A stretch of 64,000 nt of DNA from NCBI RefSeq assembly GCF_007989805.1, contig NZ_BJUB01000014.1, forward strand, positions 62,001-126,000, written 5' to 3'. Under the pieces are notes generated by a model. It was given only the letters and a program-made list of their open reading frames with translations, did not search any database and was not told where the DNA came from. A program made the position numbers and the translations under genes. The DNA is from Cellulomonas xylanilytica. Lineage in GTDB: Bacteria; Actinomycetota; Actinomycetes; Actinomycetales; Cellulomonadaceae. Every line of letters begins with the position of its first letter. The stretch's first letter is position 1. Positions 56,868 through 64,000 of this stretch are shown piece by piece.

Positions 56868-58540
56868 CGACCCTCGACGACCCGTACGCCGCGGACGTCC
56901 CGTGGCGCGTGAGCGGTCTGCTCGCCGGTGTCGAGGGGCTGAGCGCGGCCGACGTCCATGTCGCCCGGCACCTCGGCGGAATCGGTGGCGAGGACGACGA
57001 ACGCGTGCTGCTGGCCGCCGCGCTCGCGGTCCAGGCGCTGCGCGGCGGATCGGTCTGCGTGGTCCTCGACGAGACGCCGGAGGTGCACGCCGCGATCCGT
57101 CGCAGCCCGCTCGTCGCCGACGGACCGGACGGCCCCGCCGACCGTCCGCTGCGCTGGGTCGACGGTCGCGTCTACCTCGATCGGTACTGGCGCGACGAGC
57201 AGGTGGTCCGGTCGGCGGTGCACGAGCGCCTCGCCCACCCGGCGCCGGCGGACCCAGCCGCGCTCTCGGCGGCGATCGACCGCCTCTACCCGTCGGCTGC
57301 GGACGACGCCCAGCGCGAGGCCCTCCGCACGGCCGCGACGTCGTACCTCACGGTCCTCACCGGAGGCCCGGGCACGGGCAAGACGACGACGGTCGCGCGT
57401 CTGGTCGCCGCGCTCCAGGCCGCCGCCGGACCCGGGCTGCGCGTCGCCCTGGCCGCACCGACCGGCAAGGCCGCCGCGCGGCTGCAGGAGTCGGTCAACG
57501 CGGAGGTCGCCCAGCTCGACGACGCCATCGGCACCCTGCGCGCCACGACCGTGCACCGTCTGCTCGGCTGGCGCCCCGGCACGACGACCCGGTTCCGGCA
57601 CGACCGCCTGCGCTGCCTGCCGCACGACGTCGTCATCGTCGACGAGTCGTCGATGGTGTCGCTGTCGCTGATGGCCCGGCTCGTCGAGGCGCTGCGCCCG
57701 ACGGCGCGGCTGGTGCTCGTCGGCGACCCCGACCAGCTGGCCAGCGTCGAGGCCGGTGCGGTGCTCGGTGACCTGGTCGCGGCCCTGCCCGGCGGCGTGG
57801 TCCGCCTCACCGAGGCGCACCGCTACGGCCCGTCGCTGGCCGAGCTCGCCGAGGCGATCCGGCAGGGCGACGCCGACACGACCCTGGCGCTCTTGCGCTC
57901 GGGCGACGAGCACCGGTCGTGGGTCGAGCCGGCCGACGACCGCCTGTCACCGCAGGACGTCGCCGGTCTGCGTGCCGACGTCGAGGCCAGCGGTCGGGCG
58001 CTGCTGGACGCCGCCCGAGCAGGTGACGCCGCGGCCGCACTCCAGGCGCTCGGCACCCACCGTCTGCTGGTGGCCCATCGTGAGGGCCCGTTCGGGCTGG
58101 AGCAATGGGCGGCAACCGCCGAGACGTGGACCGGCGCCACCGCCGGTCCCTGGCCGCTGGGCCGACCGCTCCTGGTCACCGAGAACGACCGCGCCAGCGG
58201 CCTGTTCAACGGTGACACGGGGGTCGTGATCTCGGACGGGCTGGGTGGCGTCGTCGTCGCCTTCGGGGAACCCGACGACCCCCGCCTCGTCCGCCCGTAC
58301 CGGCTGCCCGCCGTCCAGCCGGTCCACGCGATGACGGTCCACCGCGGCCAGGGCAGCCAGTTCGCCCGCGTGACCCTGCTGCTGCCCCCCGCGGACGCCC
58401 CGCTGCTGACCCGCGAGCTGCTCTACACGGCCGTCACGCGCGCCCGCGAGCACGTGCGCGTCATCGGCACCGAGGAGGCGGTCCGCGCCGCGGTCGAGCG
58501 CCCGGTCCGTCGAGCCAGCGGCCTGCGCGAGCCGCGCTGA
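56864..58540 (+). CDS. recD: Exodeoxyribonuclease V alpha subunit RecD
   Basis: A 558-residue 5'-3' SF1B helicase. N-terminal RecC-binding domain, then Walker A LTGGPGTGKTTTVARLVAAL (~165-175), ALAAPTGKAAARLQES (motif Ia), VVIVDESSMVSLSLMARL (motif II), LVGDPDQLASVEAGAVLGDL (motif III), HAMTVHRGQGSQFARVTLLL (motif V) and LLYTAVTRAREHVRVIG (motif VI). Complete. GTG 56864 overlaps the recB stop (GTGA). The three subunits form the RecBCD machine for resecting broken DNA ends. Confidence 0.96.
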   Translation: MTTLDDPYAADVPWRVSGLLAGVEGLSAADVHVARHLGGIGGEDDERVLLAAALAVQALRGGSVCVVLDETPEVHAAIRRSPLVADGPDGPADRPLRWVDGRVYLDRYWRDEQVVRSAVHERLAHPAPADPAALSAAIDRLYPSAADDAQREALRTAATSYLTVLTGGPGTGKTTTVARLVAALQAAAGPGLRVALAAPTGKAAARLQESVNAEVAQLDDAIGTLRATTVHRLLGWRPGTTTRFRHDRLRCLPHDVVIVDESSMVSLSLMARLVEALRPTARLVLVGDPDQLASVEAGAVLGDLVAALPGGVVRLTEAHRYGPSLAELAEAIRQGDADTTLALLRSGDEHRSWVEPADDRLSPQDVAGLRADVEASGRALLDAARAGDAAAALQALGTHRLLVAHREGPFGLEQWAATAETWTGATAGPWPLGRPLLVTENDRASGLFNGDTGVVISDGLGGVVVAFGEPDDPRLVRPYRLPAVQPVHAMTVHRGQGSQFARVTLLLPPADAPLLTRELLYTAVTRAREHVRVIGTEEAVRAAVERPVRRASGLREPR

Positions 58541-58552
58541 CTAGCGGAAGTC

Positions 58553-58568
58553 CCGCACGGCAGTGCGG
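58553..58568. terminator. Short hairpin after recD
   Basis: CCGCAC-GGCA-GTGCGG, a 6-bp stem with tetraloop 13 bases after the recD stop, between convergent recD and the ROK gene. A further GC-rich GTCCCG/CGGGAC pair flanks it. It may terminate recCBD; moderate evidence only. Confidence 0.4.
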
Positions 58569-58611
58569 CCCACGCGGCGGGCCGGGACGCTGTCGGAGTG
58601 GCCAGCCACCG

Positions 58612-59823
58612 TCAGCGCAGCGCGGCGGGCACGATGGCGAGCGCGTGCTCCCGCACGTGGTCGAGCGCGCGCTTGACCGCGCCGACCGTCACGATGTCGC
58701 TGCCCAGGTCGGAGGCGAGGACCTCGATCCCGGGCGGGTCGACGTACCGGTCCAGCTCGTGCCGGACGAGCTCGAGCAGCGGTTCGCAGGACTCCGCGAC
58801 GGCGCCGGCAATGATGACGCGCTCCGGGTCGTAGATGCTCGCGAACGTCGCGACGATGCGGGCCAGGCGCGCTGCGACGTGCTCGACGACGCTGACCGCG
58901 AGCGGGTCCTCGTCCAGGGCGGCGACGAGGACGCTCGCGGCGTCCAGCGTCGCGGGGTCCAGCTCCTGCAGGGAGGAGCCGGTGCGGCCGTCCACGCGGT
59001 GCAGCTGCTCGCGGGCGTCGTCGCGCAGCAGGGCCGCGATGCCGAGGGCCGACCCGACGCCCTCGACGACGTCCAGGTAGCGCATCTCCCCCACACCGCC
59101 GTGAGCACCGCGCAGCAGGCGCCCGTCGTCCACGACGCCCGCGCCGAACCGCTCGCCGGCGAGCAGCGTGACGTGGCACAGGGTCCCGCGACCGTGCCCG
59201 CGCCAGTGCTCGGCGACCGCCGCGAGGTTGGCGTCGTTGTCGGTCAGGACGGTCCACCCGTGCCGTTCACGCAGGTGGAGGGCGATGTCGGGGTTCATGA
59301 GCTCCCAGAACGGGTTGTCCTGGAAGTAGGTGCGGCCGTCGCGGTCGACGGGGGCGGGGACGCCGACCGCCACCGCCAGCACTCGTCGCGGGCCGGTGTC
59401 GGCGTCCGCCAGCGCGGCGAGCATGGCGTCCTCGATGAGCGCGAGCCGCCGAGCGGTGGTGCCGTCGGACGCGGACACGGGCAGCACCGCGCGCGCGAGC
59501 GTGACGCCCTGCAGGTCCGCGACGGTCGCGCTCACCCGGTGCTGACCGGCGTCGACACCGACGACCACACCGGCGCGGGCGTCGAACGCGTACCGACGGG
59601 CGGGGCGTCCGTTGCGGCGGTCGGCCGCGCGCAGGCTCTCGAGCTCGATGACCCAGCCCTGGTCGATGAGCTCGTCGCAGACGCCGTGCACGGTTGCGCG
59701 CGACAGCCCGGTGGCGTCGATCAGCGCGGAACCCGTGACCTCGGCCGCGTCCCAGAGGTGCTCGAGGACCAGCCGCGCGCTCGCCTCGCGAAGGTGGCGC
59801 GACGACACCGGGACCTGAGCCAC
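58612..59823 (-). CDS. ROK-family transcriptional regulator
   Basis: A 403-residue repressor. The N-terminal winged helix SARLVLEHLWDAAEVTGSAL plus IDATGLSRATVHGVCDELID binds DNA. The ROK sugar-binding domain follows: GVVVGVDAGQHRVSATVADL, VLAVAVGVPAPVDRDG, WTVLTDNDANLAAVAEHW, FGAGVVDDGRLLRGAHGGVGE and VIIAGAVAESCEPLLELV. The zinc-binding CxCGxxGC motif of ROK kinases is missing, so it is a regulator without kinase activity. GTG 59823 has GAGGAGG upstream. Divergent from the alpha-glucosidase/ABC operon, which it should control. Confidence 0.93.
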   Translation of the reverse strand: MAQVPVSSRHLREASARLVLEHLWDAAEVTGSALIDATGLSRATVHGVCDELIDQGWVIELESLRAADRRNGRPARRYAFDARAGVVVGVDAGQHRVSATVADLQGVTLARAVLPVSASDGTTARRLALIEDAMLAALADADTGPRRVLAVAVGVPAPVDRDGRTYFQDNPFWELMNPDIALHLRERHGWTVLTDNDANLAAVAEHWRGHGRGTLCHVTLLAGERFGAGVVDDGRLLRGAHGGVGEMRYLDVVEGVGSALGIAALLRDDAREQLHRVDGRTGSSLQELDPATLDAASVLVAALDEDPLAVSVVEHVAARLARIVATFASIYDPERVIIAGAVAESCEPLLELVRHELDRYVDPPGIEVLASDLGSDIVTVGAVKRALDHVREHALAIVPAALR

Positions 59824-59862
59824 GTCTTGACCTCCTCGGCCGACAGCGTCACTCTAGTGCCA

Positions 59863-59880
59863 GGAGTTAAATTTAGGACC
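59863..59880. promoter_or_regulatory. ROK operator candidate
   Basis: GGAGTTAAATTTAGGACC is a dyad GGnnnTAAATTTAnnnCC with a perfect AT-rich 8-bp core, conspicuous in GC-rich DNA, inside the 79-bp divergent region. On the plus strand TTGACC (59827-59832) and CACTCT (59850-59855) are a possible promoter at 17-base spacing whose start would fall at this site. Inference. Confidence 0.55.
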
Positions 59881-59902
59881 TACATCAAACCAGGGGGACG
59901 GT

Positions 59903-61543
59903 GTGACGGCTCTGTCGGAACGGGACGCGGCGTGGTGGCGGCAGGCCGTGGTCTACCAGGTCTACCCCCGCAGCTTCGCCGACTCGAACGGCGACGGCAT
60001 CGGTGACCTGCCCGGCCTGACCGCCAAGGTGCCCTACCTGAGCGAGCTCGGCGTGGACGCGGTGTGGCTGAGCCCCTTCTACCCGTCGGCGCTGGCCGAC
60101 GGCGGCTACGACGTCGACGACTACCGGGACGTCGACCCCCGGATCGGCACGCTCGAGCAGTTCGACGAGCTCCGCACGGCGCTCCGCGCGGCCGGCATCC
60201 GGCTGATCGTCGACATCGTCCCCAACCACACCTCCAACCGGCACGTGTGGTTCCAGGAGGCTCTGGCGTCCCCGCCCGGCTCCCGGGCCCGCGAGCGCTA
60301 CATCTTCCGACGAGGCCGCGGCGAGAACGGCGAGCTGCCGCCGAGCGACTGGACCTCGACCTTCGGTGGCCCCGCGTGGGAGCCCGTCGGTGACGGCGAG
60401 TGGTACCTGCACCTGTTCGCACCGGAGCAGCCCGACCTCAACTGGGCCGACGACGAGGTCCGCCAGGAGTTCCTCACGACGCTGAGGTTCTGGGCCGACC
60501 GCGGGGTCGACGGGTTCCGCATCGACGTCGCGCACGCGCTGGCCAAGGACCTCAGCGAGCCGTTGGCGACCCAGGCGGAGTTGGACGCGGACATCTGGGA
60601 AGGGGCTCGTGGGGCGCACCCGCTCGAGGACCGCGACGAGGTGCACGACATCTACCGCGAGTGGCGCCGGCTGTTCAACGAGTACGACCCCCCGCGCACG
60701 GCGGTGGCCGAGGCGTGGGTCCCGGCGCACCGGCGCTCCCGCTACGCCTCCCCCGAGGGGCTGGGCCAGGCGTTCAACTTCGACCTGCTCGAGGCCCGCT
60801 GGGACGCGAAGGAGTTCGCCGAGATCATCGACCGGAACCTCGAGCTGGCCAGCGAGTCGGGGACCTCGTCCACGTGGGTGCTCTCCAACCACGACGTGGT
60901 GCGGCACGCGTCCCGGTACGCGCTGCCCGAGGGCACCGACCTCGACGCCTGGCTGCTCAGCGACGGCACGGTGCCGCAGCCCGACGAGGAGCGCGGCCGT
61001 CGTCGCGCGCGGGCGGCGACCCTGCTCACCCTCGCGCTGCCCGGGTCGGCCTACCTGTACCAGGGCGAGGAGCTGGGCCTGCCGGAGGTGGCCGACCTGC
61101 CGGCGGACGTGCTCCAGGACCCGACCTTCCTGCGGTCCGAGGGCGCACAGAAGGGCCGCGACGGTTGCCGCGTCCCTCTGCCGTGGGCGGCCGACGGTCC
61201 GACGCTCGGCTTCGGCGACGAGCACGCGCACCTGCCGGTCCCGGCCCGGTTCGCGGGCTTGGCCGTCGAGAACCAGGCCGCCGACGACGCGTCGACCCTG
61301 TGGTTCTACCGACGCGCGCTCGCCGAGAGGCGCCGCCTGCAGACCGGCGAGACCCTGGAGTGGCTGTCGTCCACGGACCCGGCGGTCGTCGCGTTCCGGC
61401 GGCCCGGGGGCTGGACGTCCGTCACGAACTTCGGCAGCTCGCCGGCGCCGATGCCGGCCGGCGGCACGGTGCTCGTGTCGAGCTCACCGATCGACGGGCA
61501 AGAAGTGCCCGCAGAGACGACGGTCTGGTTGCAGGACAGCTGA
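59903..61543 (+). CDS. GH13 alpha-glucosidase (oligo-1,6-glucosidase type)
   Basis: A 546-residue intracellular GH13 enzyme with no signal peptide. Conserved regions: LIVDIVPNHTSNRHVWF (region I), GFRIDVAHAL with nucleophile Asp208 (region II), AVAEAWV with acid/base Glu270 (region III) and VLSNHDVVRHASR with Asp near 335 (region IV). VYQVYPRSFADSNGDGIGDL at the start is typical of the GH13 alpha-glucosidase/oligo-1,6-glucosidase subfamilies. It would hydrolyse imported alpha-glucosides such as maltose, isomaltose or sucrose-like substrates. GTG 59903 has AGGGGGAC close upstream. First gene of an operon with a CUT1 importer and under a divergent ROK regulator. Confidence 0.94.
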   Translation: MTALSERDAAWWRQAVVYQVYPRSFADSNGDGIGDLPGLTAKVPYLSELGVDAVWLSPFYPSALADGGYDVDDYRDVDPRIGTLEQFDELRTALRAAGIRLIVDIVPNHTSNRHVWFQEALASPPGSRARERYIFRRGRGENGELPPSDWTSTFGGPAWEPVGDGEWYLHLFAPEQPDLNWADDEVRQEFLTTLRFWADRGVDGFRIDVAHALAKDLSEPLATQAELDADIWEGARGAHPLEDRDEVHDIYREWRRLFNEYDPPRTAVAEAWVPAHRRSRYASPEGLGQAFNFDLLEARWDAKEFAEIIDRNLELASESGTSSTWVLSNHDVVRHASRYALPEGTDLDAWLLSDGTVPQPDEERGRRRARAATLLTLALPGSAYLYQGEELGLPEVADLPADVLQDPTFLRSEGAQKGRDGCRVPLPWAADGPTLGFGDEHAHLPVPARFAGLAVENQAADDASTLWFYRRALAERRRLQTGETLEWLSSTDPAVVAFRRPGGWTSVTNFGSSPAPMPAGGTVLVSSSPIDGQEVPAETTVWLQDS

Positions 61544-61598
61544 CGACACGGGTCGGCAACCCTGCCACCCGATGACTTCGACCAACGGAGGCGAAGGC

Positions 61599-62885
61599 AT
61601 GACGTCCCAGAGATCCCTCATGTCCGCAGAGCTGGACAGACGCGGGTTCCTGCGCGGCCTCGGGGTGGCCGGCGCCGGCCTCGCCCTCGCGTCGTGCTCG
61701 GCGGGCTCCGGCGGTTCCGGGCCCACCGAGATCGTCTTCTACCAGTCCAAGCCCGAGGTGATCGGCTACTTCGGCGACCTCATCGAGCAGTTCCACCAGA
61801 CCCAGGACCGGGTGCGGGTGCGCCACGACACCGCGTCCAACCTGGCCGGGACGTTCGTGCGGGAGTCCCCACCGGACATCGGCTGCCTCAACTACAACTT
61901 CGAGATCTCCCGCTACGTGGAGCGCGGCGCGCTCAGCGACCTCAGCGACATGCCCGAGGCCGGCCGGATCCTCGACGAGCTGAAGCCGCTCATCGACGTC
62001 ACGGCCACGTACCCGGACCGCACGAGCGTGATCCCGTACTCGCTGATGGCGGCCGCCGTGCTCTACAACCGGCAGATCTTCGCCGACCTCGGGCTGAGCG
62101 TCCCCACCACCTGGGACGAGCTCATCGCGGTGTGCGACGAGCTCGTCGCCGCGGGCGTCACCCCGCTGTACAGCACGTTCAAGGACCCGTGGACGATCGC
62201 GCAGGGCCCCTTCGACTACTCGGTGGGCGGCACGGTCGACACCACGAAGTTCTTCAACCAGCTCAAGCGGCAGGGCACCAACGTCGACTCCGACTCTCCG
62301 GTGTCGTTCGAGAAGCAGTTCCTCGAGCCCGTCCAGCAGATGCAGCAGCTCATCCCGTACTCGAACGACAACGCCGCGAGCCGCGGCTACGGCGACGGCA
62401 ACCTCGCGTTCGCCAAGGGGGAGGCCGCCATGTACCTGCAGGGACCGTGGGCGATCGGGGAGATCGCCAAGACGAACCCGGACCTGGACGTCGGCGCCTT
62501 CCCGCTGCCCATGACGAACGACCCGGCCGACCGCAAGGTGCGGGTCAACATCGACCTCGCGCTGTGGATCCCGGAGGGGTCCACGAAGAAGGAGGCGGCA
62601 CGGGAGTTCCTGTCCTTCCTCATGCAGCCCGACGTCATCGACGCCTACAACGCCCAGGCGCTCGGCTTCGGGGTGACCAAGGACGCGGCCCCGGTGACCA
62701 ACGAGACGCTGGTGGAGCTGAAGGAGTACTACGACCGCGCCGCCTTCTACCTGGGTGCGTCCCAGCTGGTGCCGCAGTCGATCCCGCTGCAGAACTACGC
62801 GCAGTCGCTCGCCTCCGGCGCGGACCCGGAACCGGTCTTGCGGACCCTCGACGCCGACTGGCGGCGCCTGGCCTTCCGTTCCTGA
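61599..62885 (+). CDS. Tat-exported sugar ABC substrate-binding lipoprotein
   Basis: A 428-residue solute-binding protein. The N-terminus carries a twin-arginine signal (DRRGFLRGLGV, Arg14-Arg15) and lipobox ALASC with lipidated Cys33. The mature fold: EIVFYQSKPEVIGYFGDLIE, PPDIGCLNYNFEISRYVERG, MAAAVLYNRQIFADLGLSVP with TTWDELIAVCDELV, and KGEAAMYLQGPWAIGEIAK, a CUT1 family 1 binding protein. GGAGG and AAGG precede ATG 61599. It follows the alpha-glucosidase by 55 bases, so the ligand is probably an alpha-glucoside oligosaccharide (inference). Confidence 0.93.
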   Translation: MTSQRSLMSAELDRRGFLRGLGVAGAGLALASCSAGSGGSGPTEIVFYQSKPEVIGYFGDLIEQFHQTQDRVRVRHDTASNLAGTFVRESPPDIGCLNYNFEISRYVERGALSDLSDMPEAGRILDELKPLIDVTATYPDRTSVIPYSLMAAAVLYNRQIFADLGLSVPTTWDELIAVCDELVAAGVTPLYSTFKDPWTIAQGPFDYSVGGTVDTTKFFNQLKRQGTNVDSDSPVSFEKQFLEPVQQMQQLIPYSNDNAASRGYGDGNLAFAKGEAAMYLQGPWAIGEIAKTNPDLDVGAFPLPMTNDPADRKVRVNIDLALWIPEGSTKKEAAREFLSFLMQPDVIDAYNAQALGFGVTKDAAPVTNETLVELKEYYDRAAFYLGASQLVPQSIPLQNYAQSLASGADPEPVLRTLDADWRRLAFRS

Positions 62886-62912
62886 CGCCCACCCCTCGAA
62901 CGGAGACAGCCC

Positions 62913-63839
62913 ATGGCCACCACAGCCGCCACCCGACCGATCGGCAGCGACGTCGCGCCGTCGACCCGGGTCAGAGAGAGCCACACCCGGGTCCCCCGGA
63001 CCTTCTACCTGTTCCTGCTGCCCACGCTCATCCTCTTCACGCTCTGCATCACGCTGCCGGCGATCATGGGCATCACGTTCAGCTTCACCGACTCGGTCGG
63101 CTTCGGGGAGTTCGAGTTCACCGGCCTGACCAACTACGTCGCCCTGTTCTCGGACCCGGCGATCCGCAGCTCCTACCTGTTCACCATCGGGTTCGCCCTG
63201 GTCACCGTGCTGCTGGTCAACGTCGTGGCGTTCCTGCTCGCCGTCGGCCTGACCGCCAAGATCCGCGGGAAGGTGCCGCTGCGGGCGGTGTTCGTGCTGC
63301 CCATGGTGATCTCGGGCATCGTCATCGCCTACGTCTTCAACTTCCTGTTCTCCAACTCGCTCCCGCAGCTGGGCCAGGCGGTCGGAATCAGCGCGCTCGA
63401 GCAGAGCCTGCTGGCGAACCCCAACCTGGCATGGACCACGATCGTGATCGTCACCGCGTGGCAGGCCATCCCCAGCGCCCTGCTCATCTACATCGCTGGC
63501 ATCCTGTCGATCCCCGGCGAGGTCTACGAGGCGGCGTCCATGGACGGCGCCTCGTCGCGACGACGCCTGCTGTCCATCACGCTGCCGCTCGTCGCGGGCT
63601 ACGTCGTCATCAACCTGGTCATCGGCTTCAAGAACTTCCTGAACGCCTACGACATCATCGTCGGCCTGACCAACGGCGGTCCCGGCACCGCGACCCGCAG
63701 CGTCGCCATGACGATCTTCACCGGCTTCACCGGCGGCGACTACGCCTACCAGATGGCCAACGCCACGATCTTCTTCCTGATCGCCGTGGTCCTCGCCGTC
63801 GCCCAGCTTCGCCTCACCCGCGGAAGGAGCGCGTTCTGA
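62913..63839 (+). CDS. Carbohydrate ABC transporter permease (MalF type)
   Basis: A 308-residue CUT1 permease with six predicted helices, the first FYLFLLPTLILFTLCITLPA. The ATPase-docking EAA loop is YEAASMDGASSRRRLLSITL near residues 210-230. TNGGPGTATRSVAMTIFTGF is typical of MalF-like permeases. CGGAGAC precedes ATG 62913. It lies between the binding protein and a second permease, whose start codon shares one base with its stop (TGATG). No ATPase is visible in the window. Confidence 0.93.
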   Translation: MATTAATRPIGSDVAPSTRVRESHTRVPRTFYLFLLPTLILFTLCITLPAIMGITFSFTDSVGFGEFEFTGLTNYVALFSDPAIRSSYLFTIGFALVTVLLVNVVAFLLAVGLTAKIRGKVPLRAVFVLPMVISGIVIAYVFNFLFSNSLPQLGQAVGISALEQSLLANPNLAWTTIVIVTAWQAIPSALLIYIAGILSIPGEVYEAASMDGASSRRRLLSITLPLVAGYVVINLVIGFKNFLNAYDIIVGLTNGGPGTATRSVAMTIFTGFTGGDYAYQMANATIFFLIAVVLAVAQLRLTRGRSAF

Positions 63840-64000
63840 TGACTGCGCAGACGTTGGTCACCACGACCCCCGCCCAGGTCCCCGTCCGGCGGCGGCGCCG
63901 CTTCCTCGGCCGCGGCGGCGAGGACCGCCCGAGCTGGAGCACCACGACGGTCCTGCTGGTGTGCACGATCGCGGTCTTCCTGCCGCTCTACGCGACGATC
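63839..64000 (+). CDS. Carbohydrate ABC transporter permease (MalG type), 5' end only
   Basis: The first 54 codons are inside the window. They read MTAQTLVTTTPAQVPVRRRR, a cytosolic basic N-terminus, then a first membrane helix TTVLLVCTIAVFLPLYATI. Position directly after a MalF-type permease, the TGATG overlap and the N-terminal pattern identify it as the partner permease. The preceding GGAAGGAG serves as ribosome binding site. Confidence 0.8.
   Translation, partial: MTAQTLVTTTPAQVPVRRRRRFLGRGGEDRPSWSTTTVLLVCTIAVFLPLYATI

Noticed and set aside
1..64000. tRNA, rRNA, CRISPR, IS element, prophage or integrase signals
   Set aside because: I saw no cloverleaf-like conserved GTTCGA-type tRNA arm in intergenic DNA, no repeat-spacer array and no transposase, integrase or phage gene.

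Overview
The window is about 64 kb of very GC-rich DNA with strongly GC-biased third codon positions, many GTG starts and many ATGA/GTGA start-stop overlaps. With a DinB/mycothiol-type protein, a LAL-type LuxR regulator, a CGNR zinc-finger regulator, an ECF41/SigJ sigma factor, a DUF6318 lipoprotein and a Mycobacterium-like leucine catabolic cluster, this points to a high-GC actinobacterium. A Cellulomonas-like Micrococcales member fits best, but that placement is inference. It reads as ordinary chromosome: no rRNA, tRNA, IS element, integrase, prophage or CRISPR array was recognised, and no gene-free stretch exceeds 300 bases (the longest is 29308..29601).

Layout. 1-20.6 kb: housekeeping and small accessory genes. 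These are an rRNA methyltransferase fragment (rlmC), a lipoprotein, a DinB-fold protein, a methyltransferase plus hydrolase-glycosyltransferase fusion operon divergent from a LAL regulator, a MarR-controlled NADP-oxidoreductase/VOC operon, a membrane zincin-like protein, a class II glutamine amidotransferase, VOC and YCII proteins, SOS-boxed dinB, a DctA-type symporter, a secreted GH43 arabinanase, two alpha/beta hydrolases and a DUF5808 protein. 20.6-30.4 kb: an exported alkaline phosphatase, then a complete sugar uptake and catabolic operon (ABC importer, class II ketose-bisphosphate-type aldolase, ADP-dependent sugar kinase, DUF4432 epimerase-like protein, ManA-type isomerase). A DeoR regulator is divergent from it, and three copies of one operator motif lie between them.

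30.4-46.4 kb: branched-chain amino-acid catabolism. Branched-chain 2-oxoacid dehydrogenase E1alpha/E1beta/E2 (40.1-43.7 kb) would form isovaleryl-CoA. An operon at 31-37 kb encodes isovaleryl-CoA dehydrogenase, methylcrotonyl-CoA carboxylase beta and alpha, a MaoC hydratase and a CitE-like lyase, which together would lead to acetoacetate and acetyl-CoA. ScoA/ScoB and a thiolase (43.8-46.4 kb) would convert acetoacetate to acetyl-CoA. A TetR regulator faces an 18-bp palindrome at the head of the operon. An ECF41 sigma factor with an FAD oxidoreductase, and a 19-bp-periodic intergenic repeat array, sit inside this block.

46.4-50.2 kb: a CGNR regulator with a divergent small gene, a P-loop kinase, a small membrane coiled-coil protein and a two-gene exported protein operon. 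50.2-58.5 kb: a complete recC-recB-recD operon. 58.6-64 kb: a ROK regulator divergent from an alpha-glucosidase, a Tat-type sugar-binding lipoprotein and two ABC permeases, the last running off the window. That is a second oligosaccharide uptake system.

Regulation. Several genes (5948, 10201, 12659 minus, 13598 minus, 13622, 37734, 50248) have a TANNNT box 6-7 nt before the start codon and no Shine-Dalgarno, the signature of leaderless mRNAs. Palindromes sit in most divergent promoter regions (5896, 10138/10168, 16411, 29357/29527/29557, 36985, 43745, 47079, 59863). Each is a specific, testable operator candidate.
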